Assembly (NCBI GenBank): GCA_026396425.1
Contig: JAPLWU010000069.1
Location: 1 to 10,396, forward strand
Direction: 5' to 3'
Length of the DNA stretch: 10,396 bases
From: Microcaldota archaeon
GTDB taxonomy: Archaea > Micrarchaeota > Micrarchaeia > Burarchaeales > JAKAKT01
Shown here: piece by piece, positions 1 to 6,675 of the stretch
Layout of the letters: each line of letters begins with the position of its first letter
Numbering within the stretch: position 1 is the stretch's first letter
The notes under the pieces: model-generated
What the model was told of the DNA's origin: nothing
Database searches by the model: none
Seen by the model: only the letters and a program-made list of their open reading frames with translations
Translations under genes and position numbers: made by a program

Positions 1-2715
1 ATTTCCGGTCCCAATGCCGTTACCATTTGTGTTGGTGACGACATTGTTCGTGACCAGAATCCCACTACTCGGGCCATGGTCGAACTGGATGCCGCTGTTG
101 CCGCTGTTGTTAACGGTGTTGTTTGATATCAGATCGGACGCGCACCCGCACAGGTAAATTCCCTGCCAGTTGGAATCGAGAGTGTTGTTGTAAATCAAGC
201 CGTTGACGGGGCCCGAGCCGGCATAGCAGTTTTGTACGCCATACTCAATCCCGTATTCGAAAGCCTCTGCATTGTAGCCCCTTACGACGCAGTTCTTCAC
301 GGTCACGTTGTCCGAGGCGGGGTTGTATATGCCGAACACGATGCCGGTTGTGCCGACTCCGGTGATTGAGTGTCCCATGCAGTCGAGTACGACGTTGGCC
401 GAATTGACGGTTATGCAGGTTCCCGAAGCGGTGAGGTTCTGCGTCAGAACGTAGGTTCCGGGCGAGTTCATCGAGTAAGGACAGGCCGATATCGGGTTTG
501 CCGGCAGCGAAACGGAGAAATAAACCACAACCGAGGCGCCAAGATTGTTCGAGGTGTCCCTCGCGTATACTATTACGTTGTGCGGGCCGTCGGATAAGCC
601 CGAAAGCGTCGTGTTCCCGGTTATTGTAATGTTGGCCGCTCCGTCCAAACTGTAGCCGATCCACGAGGTCGGCTCGTTCACGGTGAATGTCAGACCGACT
701 GTGCTGGTTGAGTAGGTCGTGTTCTGCGGCGAAAGAATCGTGATGACCGGCGGGGTGGTGTCCGTGGGATACTCGTCGCTCAGGGGCAGGTAGTCTATGT
801 TGCCGTCCGCCAGGTAGTAAGCATCGTCACAGAAGCCATCCGTGTTGTTGTCCGTGCACGTGTCCGAATAGCCACCCGACGGGCCGCTCCAGTAGTTGCC
901 GCCGATTTCCGTGCCCGGCGAATAAATCCTGGTCCCGGGCTGCTGGCCCGTGTTCCACTGGTTGCCGAATACAATGTTCTCGGCCAGCCATTCGACGTTC
1001 ATCGTGTTATTGAACAGGTTGTTGTAAATCACGTTGTCGACGGTGCCGTAAGTGTCTGTGGACTGGAGGAATATGCCGGCCCAGCCGTTCCCGTCCACGA
1101 TGTTGTCGTGAACGACGTTGCCCTGCGCCCAAATCAGCTCGATGCCGTAATGACTGTTATTCTTCGCGCGGTTGCCGTACAACTGGTTTATTTGAGCGAT
1201 ATCCCCGAGGTTGAAGCCGTACCCGTTGTTCTGTGCGGTATTGTTCACTACTATATTCGCATAAGAGTAATAATACACAATGAAGCCCTCGCGTCCACAA
1301 TTTTGCGCGGTGTTGTTGAGGATGACGTTGCTCTCCGCCCTGTACAACAAGACTCCGAAATCACTGCAGCTGTTGAGGATGTTGTTTTCAATCAAGCCGC
1401 TGTTGGCGCCGCCGTACTTGTCTTGTCCAAACCTAATGCCAGAGCCATAGGTGTTGATGACGCAATTCCGAACTGTCACGTTGCTGAATCTGGGGTTATC
1501 GACTCCATACGAGCCGCCGTTTCCGGTGATGGACCGCCCCCGGCAATCTAGGACGACGTTGGAGGAGTTGACCGTAATGCACGTCTGGCTGTATGCGCTG
1601 CCCAAGTTATTGGTCAGGTAGTAATTTCCGGGGATATTAATAGTAATCGGACAGCCAGCAATCGCCGGAGTGGAAACGGTGAAGTAAGTGGTGTTGGAAA
1701 CTCCGATGTTGCCGGCCAGGTCGACCGCGTAGAAGACGATGCTGTTGCCCCCGATTATGGAGGTGGTAACATTCCCGAAGAAATAGGTGCTGTTTAATAA
1801 GGTGAGATTCGTGTTCGGGCCTCCGTTCAGCGAGTAGTAGGCGTTCGAGCAACTCTCGTTAGTGGTTACGTTTGCCCAGAACGAAGTCGTGTTATATACT
1901 GTGTTTTGCGGGGAGATGACCGTGATGACCGGGGGCGTCGTATCCACGTATTTGTTGCTCAGGGGCAGATTATCGGTGTTACCGTCCGGAAGGGTGAACG
2001 GAGGGGGCGTGTCGCAGAAACCGTCCCGGTTGCTATCCGTGCAAGAATCGGAATAACCATTCCCTGCAGGATTCGACCAGTAATTGCCGCCGATATCTGT
2101 TCCAGGCGAATAAATCCGCTGCCCGGGCTGCCTTGTGGTATTGAAGAAGTTGGGGACGGTTACGCCTACGTTCTGGTAATTAACAGTGTTGTTGATCAAG
2201 TTGTTGAAAAAGATGTTGTTTACTGAGTCCCGTATCGATATGCCGAATGCAGTGCCTGCGGGGACGTTGTTCAGGGTAACAAGGTTGTTTGATACCGTGT
2301 TGTTGTTGCTGTCCGTATCCAACGTGATTCCCCATCCATTCGCGCTCACGTTATTATTCGAAACGGTGTTGAAGGAGCTGTCAAGAAGGTATACGCCGAA
2401 TGGGAATTGGTTTACTTGGCAGTTCCTTACAGTTACGCCTGCGACTCCATTGAGGAAGACACCCACGTCGGGAGTTGGAACCCCTGGCCCCACTCCATTA
2501 ATTGTGTTGCCCAAGCAGTCCAACGTTATGCCGCCTGCGACAATGTTCATGCAGTTGCCGCCAGCAAAGCCGGTGATATTGACGGTGAGCTGGTATGTTG
2601 CCCCAGGAACAGCGAGAGTTCCGCAAGCAGCTATTGGGATAACCTGCGCGGAAGCAATTCCTGCGAAATAGAAACTCACCAAAACGAAAGCTAATAGAAT
2701 AGTCTTTCCGTTCAT
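1..2715 (-). CDS. Large secreted right-handed beta-helix (NosD/PbH1-type) protein with Ig-like modules, 3' end off the window
   Basis: Reading the minus strand from the ATG at 2715 gives 905 codons without a stop to base 1, so the C-terminus lies outside the window. Residues 1-23 are a signal peptide (hydrophobic core, then ASA before Q24). Three beta-helix modules follow (about 29-257, 350-651, and 743 to the edge). Each opens with a Cys and a segment like GTYVLTQNL, then a VVLDC-type strand, an (R/K)NC strand and short Asn-rich rungs such as ISNNTVNN. Modules 1 and 2 end in RIYSPGT-(D/E)IGGNYWS (from R200 and R596) and an Asp-rich loop. Ig-like domains starting DTTPPVIT (258, 652) separate them. 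Asn-X-Thr/Ser sequons are very frequent, which suits a glycosylated surface protein. Family knowledge: such helices occur in surface adhesins and carbohydrate-active proteins. No catalytic residues could be assigned, so its substrate or partner is unknown. A TATA box lies upstream; translation may use the G-rich stretch at 2724-2728. Confidence 0.9.
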   Translation of the reverse strand, partial: MNGKTILLAFVLVSFYFAGIASAQVIPIAACGTLAVPGATYQLTVNITGFAGGNCMNIVAGGITLDCLGNTINGVGPGVPTPDVGVFLNGVAGVTVRNCQVNQFPFGVYLLDSSFNTVSNNNVSANGWGITLDTDSNNNTVSNNLVTLNNVPAGTAFGISIRDSVNNIFFNNLINNTVNYQNVGVTVPNFFNTTRQPGQRIYSPGTDIGGNYWSNPAGNGYSDSCTDSNRDGFCDTPPPFTLPDGNTDNLPLSNKYVDTTPPVITVISPQNTVYNTTSFWANVTTNESCSNAYYSLNGGPNTNLTLLNSTYFFGNVTTSIIGGNSIVFYAVDLAGNIGVSNTTYFTVSTPAIAGCPITINIPGNYYLTNNLGSAYSQTCITVNSSNVVLDCRGRSITGNGGSYGVDNPRFSNVTVRNCVINTYGSGIRFGQDKYGGANSGLIENNILNSCSDFGVLLYRAESNVILNNTAQNCGREGFIVYYYSYANIVVNNTAQNNGYGFNLGDIAQINQLYGNRAKNNSHYGIELIWAQGNVVHDNIVDGNGWAGIFLQSTDTYGTVDNVIYNNLFNNTMNVEWLAENIVFGNQWNTGQQPGTRIYSPGTEIGGNYWSGPSGGYSDTCTDNNTDGFCDDAYYLADGNIDYLPLSDEYPTDTTPPVITILSPQNTTYSTSTVGLTFTVNEPTSWIGYSLDGAANITITGNTTLSGLSDGPHNVIVYARDTSNNLGASVVVYFSVSLPANPISACPYSMNSPGTYVLTQNLTASGTCITVNSANVVLDCMGHSITGVGTTGIVFGIYNPASDNVTVKNCVVRGYNAEAFEYGIEYGVQNCYAGSGPVNGLIYNNTLDSNWQGIYLCGCASDLISNNTVNNSGNSGIQFDHGPSSGILVTNNVVTNTNGNGIGTGN

Positions 2716-2756
2716 CCAACCAACCCCCAAAACCAATCACTTATTTTGGATGAGCA

Positions 2757-2765
2757 TATTTATAA
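2757..2765 (-). promoter_or_regulatory. TATA box of the beta-helix gene
   Basis: The minus strand reads TTATAAATA here, a good match to an archaeal TATA box. Its centre is about 46 bases upstream of the ATG at 2715, predicting transcription start near 2736 and a leader of about 20 bases. It lies just beyond the stop codon of the propeller gene, so the beta-helix gene probably has its own promoter rather than depending only on read-through. Confidence 0.55.
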
Positions 2766-2793
2766 GATTTTAACGAGGGGCGGGAGCGGGATT

Positions 2794-4470
2794 TTACTGC
2801 GCCTGGGCCCTGCGCCTTTTCTTGACGAAGATGAAGATTACCACGAAAAGCGCGATTGCGACTCCGGCTATGGCCACGTAGGCGAAGTAGTTGACCTCGG
2901 GCTCGAGGTTGATGCTCACCGTCTCCGGCTCGTAGCCGGCGAGAGTCAGCTGCGTGGAGAACGGGCCGGGCTTGCCGACCGCGAACCTTATGGCGCCCGT
3001 CTCGTCCGAGACGTATTCGCCGCCTTCAACGACTATTACGGCGCCATCGAGCGGGGAGCCATTCACGTCGGTCACCAATATGCGTATTGCCTTCCCGACG
3101 ATTGCGGTCGGCCCGTACGTCACGTTCATTCTGCCCATTTCAATCGAGGCGACTTTTGCGTATCGGACCAGGTGGTATGGCCCTGTTTCGCTGACTCCCC
3201 TCGCGTCCTCTGCGGAGCACTCGACCGCGAAAACGCCCATCTGGAGCTGCGAGGTCTGCAGCGCGTATGACCATGAGAAAGTTCCCGAGGCGGCCTCCCA
3301 CTCCCCGCCTTTCACGCGCACCTTCACTGAGCGCATGCCCGTGTCTGAGACGGCAGTGCCGTTCATCCTGACCTCTCCGGAGAGCAGTTGCGAGCCGTTT
3401 AGGGGCTCGCCTATGGCGCACGAAGTAGTCGAGATGGCGTAGAGCCTGTGGTCGTAGGAGCCGACTACGAGGAGGTTCTTCTCGTGGTAGAGCGCCGGCG
3501 GGGAGAGCCAGTCGCCGAGGCCGGTCTCCCACAATTTTTCCCCGTTTGCGCCGTTCAAGGCGTATACCTTCCCGTCATTCGATGAAACGTAGACGACAGT
3601 GCCGAAATCCGTGGGGCGAACGAGAGGCCTGCCCTGCACCTCGCCCCCGGTCTCGAAGCTCCAGAGCTTCCTGCCAGTCGAGGACTCGAGCGCATATACG
3701 CTGAAGTCGTTGGAGCCGGCGTATGCGTAACTCCCGTAAACCGAGGGGCTGGACATGACCCATCCGCCCGTCTTGAACGCCCATTTGAGGACCCCACTCC
3801 CGGGATCCAGCCCGTATATGAATCCGTCTGTTGAGCCGATGCAGACTATGTCGCCCGAGACTGCCGGCGAGGAGACCCATATCGGGCCCTTAGTGGTGAA
3901 GTTCCACAGGTGCTTGCCCGTATTCGCATCAAGCGCGTAGACGTTTCCATCGGCGGAGCCGAAGTAGACCGCCCCCTTGTAGACCGCGGGCGAGGAGTCG
4001 ACGGGGCCGCCAGTCCTGAAGCTCCAAATCTTCTCCCCGGTTACGGCATTGAGCGCGTAAGTGCTGTTGTCGCGGGAGCCGATGTATAATACGCCCTCGT
4101 ATACGGCTGGCGAGGAGGCCCAGATTGCTCCCCTCGTTGTGAAGTTCCAGAGCATCGAGCCTCTCTGCGAGTCGAGCGCGTATACGACTCCGTCGTTGGA
4201 GCCAAAGTAGAGCATTCCGTTGGATATGACTGGCGAAGAATCCACAGGCCCGCCCGATTTGAAGCTCCAAATTTGGGCGCCCGTGAGCGCGTCCACCGCA
4301 TAAACGCTTCCGTCGTGCGAGGAGAAGTAGACGTTGCCGTCCTGCACGGCGGGCCCGGCTGAAACGTAGTCGCCTGCCTCGAAGTTCCATTTTACCGAAG
4401 CGGCATGCGCGGGCACGAAGGCAAGCGTAGCGAGAAGGAGCAAAACTAAAATCGCTTGACCCGCCCACAT
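2794..4470 (-). CDS. Membrane-anchored surface protein with eight-bladed PQQ-like beta-propeller
   Basis: The 558-residue protein starts with a signal peptide (1-23, hydrophobic core LVLLLLATLAF, then AHA). Residues 26-351 hold eight repeats of 40-44 residues of the pattern WxF-GG-SSPAV-G-VYFGS-DG-VYALD-TG, the PQQ-like/BamB-type propeller blade. An Ig-like domain follows (about 352-430), then a carboxypeptidase-regulatory-like fold (about 440-525, VTDVNGSPLDGAVIVV), a transmembrane helix (529-549) and a basic cytoplasmic tail KKRRRAQAQ. The propeller therefore faces outside and is held by the C-terminal anchor. Such propellers usually act as protein-binding platforms; nothing indicates PQQ cofactor use or dehydrogenase activity. 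I chose the ATG at 4470 because GGGTG (4481-4485) lies 10 bases upstream; a GTG at 4479 would add three residues before the signal peptide. No TATA box is visible in the GC-rich gap to L11, so it may be co-transcribed with it. Confidence 0.9.
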   Translation of the reverse strand: MWAGQAILVLLLLATLAFVPAHAASVKWNFEAGDYVSAGPAVQDGNVYFSSHDGSVYAVDALTGAQIWSFKSGGPVDSSPVISNGMLYFGSNDGVVYALDSQRGSMLWNFTTRGAIWASSPAVYEGVLYIGSRDNSTYALNAVTGEKIWSFRTGGPVDSSPAVYKGAVYFGSADGNVYALDANTGKHLWNFTTKGPIWVSSPAVSGDIVCIGSTDGFIYGLDPGSGVLKWAFKTGGWVMSSPSVYGSYAYAGSNDFSVYALESSTGRKLWSFETGGEVQGRPLVRPTDFGTVVYVSSNDGKVYALNGANGEKLWETGLGDWLSPPALYHEKNLLVVGSYDHRLYAISTTSCAIGEPLNGSQLLSGEVRMNGTAVSDTGMRSVKVRVKGGEWEAASGTFSWSYALQTSQLQMGVFAVECSAEDARGVSETGPYHLVRYAKVASIEMGRMNVTYGPTAIVGKAIRILVTDVNGSPLDGAVIVVEGGEYVSDETGAIRFAVGKPGPFSTQLTLAGYEPETVSINLEPEVNYFAYVAIAGVAIALFVVIFIFVKKRRRAQAQ

Positions 4471-4483
4471 CGTTACCACGCAC

Positions 4484-4599
4484 CCAAAACTCCCGGGGCG
4501 TCCTGGCTCCTCGCCTTGAACGCACCGTCGTGCTTGCCCTCGTCCAACTCCTCGGGCGTTCTAGCTCTTGGCCTTGAACGCGCCGTCGTGCTTGCCCTC
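4484..4599 (-). repeat. 58-base imperfect tandem duplication of the L11 gene 3' end
   Basis: Bases 4599-4542 (end of the L11 gene plus 20 bases beyond its stop codon) are repeated directly at 4541-4484. By hand count, 47 of the first 54 positions are identical. The downstream copy still encodes EGKHDGAFKARS against EGKHDGAFKAKS in L11, but the L11 stop TAG has become CAG. The period of 58 is not a multiple of three, so the copy is out of frame with L11. In its own frame it stays open to a TAA at 4473-4475, two bases before the propeller ATG. Confidence 0.9.
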
Positions 4600-5043
4600 G
4601 TTTATCTCCCGTATCATGTCGCGGCCGCTCTTTCCGCCACACGTCACGCCCATGGAAACGCACGTGCCGAGGACTTCCTTCACCGCATCCTTCAGGTCTT
4701 TCGAGAGCATGTTGCCCGATTTCGATTTCGCGACTTTTACGGCCTGCTCGAGCGAGAGGTCGCCGGGCCTGTCCTCCTTGGTCTTGGCGCCCTTCTCTAT
4801 GCCGAGTTCTTTCTTTATGAGCGCGCTCATTGGCGGGCTGCCGACCTCTACCTCGAAGGACTTTTCCTTCTTGTCGATTATTACCTTGACCGGAACAGTC
4901 ATGCCCGCGAACGCCTTGGTCTTCTCGTTTATGGTCGCGATTATCTTGTTGATGTCCATGCCTAGCGGCCCGAGTGCCGGGCCCAGGGGCGGGCCTGCGC
5001 TCGCCTTTCCTCCTTCGATCATTGCCGGTATCGTCACCTTCAT
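4561..5043 (-). CDS. rpl11: Large ribosomal subunit protein uL11 (archaeal type)
   Basis: L11 binds the GTPase-associated region of 23S rRNA at the base of the ribosomal stalk, where it takes part in elongation factor function. The 160-residue protein shows the N-terminal domain with the proline/glycine-rich segment PPLGPALGPLG followed by MDINKI, and the C-terminal rRNA-binding domain ending GTCVSMGVTC and REINEGKHDG. The length fits archaeal L11. I chose the ATG at 5043: GAGGTG at 5050-5055 is a good ribosome binding site for it, whereas a GTG at 5052 would lie inside that site. The neighbours are AMP phosphorylase upstream and a surface propeller protein downstream, instead of the usual nusG/secE or L1-L10-L12 partners. 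No clear TATA box is seen in the 92-base gap upstream; the AT-rich stretch around 5128-5140 is only a weak candidate. Confidence 0.96.
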   Translation of the reverse strand: MKVTIPAMIEGGKASAGPPLGPALGPLGMDINKIIATINEKTKAFAGMTVPVKVIIDKKEKSFEVEVGSPPMSALIKKELGIEKGAKTKEDRPGDLSLEQAVKVAKSKSGNMLSKDLKDAVKEVLGTCVSMGVTCGGKSGRDMIREINEGKHDGAFKAKS

Positions 5044-5049
5044 TTTCCG

Positions 5050-5055
5050 CACCTC
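5050..5055 (-). promoter_or_regulatory. Ribosome binding site of the L11 gene
   Basis: The minus strand reads GAGGTG, with 6 bases between it and the ATG at 5043. It decides for ATG 5043 over the in-frame GTG at 5052, which overlaps the site itself. Confidence 0.6.
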
Positions 5056-5135
5056 TTGTCAAAACCGCGGCAACAAAGCCCATTGGCGGATGCCGCATCG
5101 TTTTTTGTTTTTCATTTTTCAGTTGTTTCGATTAT

Positions 5136-6665
5136 TTATTTTACCTTTCCTATTATAACGTTCTGCATCTGGATTGGGTTCCAGCGCTCGAGCGCCTTGA
5201 TGGCGAAGTCGAGCTTCGACTCGTTCTCCGCGACTATCTCGAAAAGCTTGTCGCCCTTCTTCACCTTGTCGCCATACTCGCAGTGCAGGATGACTCCCGC
5301 GCCCCGGTCCCTCGGCGCCCCGGCCGAGCGGCCTATGTTCGAAATCAGGCTGTTGTCGACGTGCTGTATCTTCGAGTCGGCCTCTGCGATTACGGAGTAT
5401 CTATACTTGCCAATCGGCATGTCATCGGGCTTGACTTTCGGGTCTCCGCCCTGCGCTTCTATTATTTTCCTCATGGCCTTCATGGCCTTGCCGGAAGCGA
5501 GCAGTTCGCTGGCGACGGCGAAGCCCCTGCCCTTCTGGACCTTGCCGCAAATCTCGAGCAGCGCGCCGGCGAGCTGGCAGCTCTTGTCCTTCAGGTCCGC
5601 GGGGCCGTCGTTCTCGAGAACCTTGAGCACGTCGTAGCACTCGAGCGCCGGCCCGATTCCCATGCCTATCGGGTCGCTGCCGTCGCTTATCAGGCACTCG
5701 AGCTTCATGCCGAGCCTGCTTCCGACGCTGATGAAATCATTCGCTATGTTTTTCGCATCCGCCATGTTCTCGAACTTCGCGCCCCGGCCCACGGGGATGT
5801 CAATGATGACGTATTCCGCTCCCACGGATTTTTTCTTGGCGAGTATGCTCGCGAGCAGGACGCCTTGGGGGTCCAGCCTGAGCGGATGGCGGATGCGGAT
5901 GAACTTGTCGTCGACTGCCGCGAGGTTCACGGCCCCGCCCCATACTATGCAGCCGTGGTTCTTCAGCACTATGTCGCGCATTTCGTCTATGCTGAAAGTA
6001 ACGTCAGCAAGAACTTCCATTGTGTCCGCGGTCCCGGAAGCCGAAGTTATGGCCCGCGAGGAAGTTTTCGGCATGTAGAGCCCTGCTGCCGCGATGATTG
6101 GGACCATGACCATGGTAGTCCTGTTTCCTGCCACTCCGCCCGAGCAGTGCTTGTCGACCACGGGATGCTTTCCGAGTTTGAGCACGCTGCCCGAAGAGAC
6201 CATTGCATCGGTCAATGAAACTGTTTCCTCCGTAGTAAGGTCGCGCACATACATGGCGGTGAGGAATGAGGCGAGCTCTATCTCGCTCAGGCTGTTGGCC
6301 ATGGTTTCCTTGACGATGGTTTTGTATTCCCCGCCCGTCAGGGCGAATCCGTCCATTTTTTTCTTTATGTAATCGAGCGATACGGGCCTCTGAACGTGCA
6401 GTATTTCCACCTGGTCATTGCACTTGAGGCCAAGCTGCCTACTTACGTCTGAGAAAACCCCCACCTCGCCCTTCTTGACCATGGCGTCGCTAACGTCGAC
6501 TATGCAGGTCACGGACTTCCTGCCGTGCCTCACCTCCACCCGGTCGGAGAGGTAGATGTCCTCGGTTTTCGCGTCGTTCTCGTTGAGGACCACGATATTC
6601 TTGCCGCTCTCCATGTCGAAGCATTGGACCTTGCATAAATACGGTTTTGCATGCGTGAACTGCAA
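5136..6665 (-). CDS. deoA: AMP phosphorylase (nucleoside 5'-monophosphate phosphorylase)
   Basis: The enzyme splits AMP (and other nucleoside monophosphates) with phosphate to a free base and ribose-1,5-bisphosphate, the first step of the archaeal AMP/RuBisCO salvage route. It belongs to the thymidine phosphorylase/anthranilate phosphoribosyltransferase fold. Its 509 residues fit archaeal AMP phosphorylases (about 500) rather than bacterial thymidine phosphorylase (about 440); the extra length is the N-terminal domain, about residues 1-90. Visible motifs are DKHCSGGVAGNRTT (171-184, phosphate-binding loop), TSSRAITSASGTAD (201-214) and SDGSDPIGMGIGPALE (327-342). The C-terminal part (about 425-505) contains the GAGVILHCEYGDKVKKGD segment typical of the family's C-terminal domain. 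The start is TTG at 6665: it follows AGGTGA, no in-frame ATG occurs before residue 18, and starting there would cut the conserved first strand. It is coupled to R15P isomerase 4 bases upstream. Confidence 0.95.
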   Translation of the reverse strand: MQFTHAKPYLCKVQCFDMESGKNIVVLNENDAKTEDIYLSDRVEVRHGRKSVTCIVDVSDAMVKKGEVGVFSDVSRQLGLKCNDQVEILHVQRPVSLDYIKKKMDGFALTGGEYKTIVKETMANSLSEIELASFLTAMYVRDLTTEETVSLTDAMVSSGSVLKLGKHPVVDKHCSGGVAGNRTTMVMVPIIAAAGLYMPKTSSRAITSASGTADTMEVLADVTFSIDEMRDIVLKNHGCIVWGGAVNLAAVDDKFIRIRHPLRLDPQGVLLASILAKKKSVGAEYVIIDIPVGRGAKFENMADAKNIANDFISVGSRLGMKLECLISDGSDPIGMGIGPALECYDVLKVLENDGPADLKDKSCQLAGALLEICGKVQKGRGFAVASELLASGKAMKAMRKIIEAQGGDPKVKPDDMPIGKYRYSVIAEADSKIQHVDNSLISNIGRSAGAPRDRGAGVILHCEYGDKVKKGDKLFEIVAENESKLDFAIKALERWNPIQMQNVIIGKVK

Positions 6666-6669
6666 TCAA

Positions 6670-6675
6670 TCACCT
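6670..6675 (-). promoter_or_regulatory. Ribosome binding site of AMP phosphorylase, overlapping the isomerase stop
   Basis: The minus strand reads AGGTGA. Its last three bases are the TGA stop of the upstream isomerase gene, and the TTG start of AMP phosphorylase follows after 4 bases. This arrangement suggests translational coupling and supports the TTG start. Confidence 0.65.

Noticed and set aside
1108..2671. Several plus-strand ORFs of 60-160 codons opposite the beta-helix gene
   Set aside because: They are antisense shadows of a continuous 905-codon frame with a signal peptide and clear domain repeats.
1..2700. Abundant GTTGTT and similar runs resembling a microsatellite or CRISPR-like repeat
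   Set aside because: On the minus strand they are AAC AAC (Asn-Asn) codons at the turns of beta-helix rungs. There are no regular spacers or identical repeats.
4471..4479. GTG start at 4479 for the propeller gene
   Set aside because: The G-rich binding site ends only one base from it; spacing favours the ATG at 4470, which also begins a normal signal peptide.
5080..5097. Near-palindrome GATGC-C-GCATC upstream of L11 as an L1- or L11-type autoregulatory hairpin
   Set aside because: The arms leave a one-base loop, which cannot fold as a hairpin, and I see no rRNA-mimic structure.
3929..5098. Minus-strand open frame of 389 codons across L11 and the propeller gene
   Set aside because: It is the other frame of two well-supported genes, Arg/Gly-rich in composition, and open only because of GC-rich codon positions.
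4974..6218. Plus-strand open frame of 414 codons
   Set aside because: Antisense shadow of AMP phosphorylase and the start of L11; the sense strand has full family motifs.
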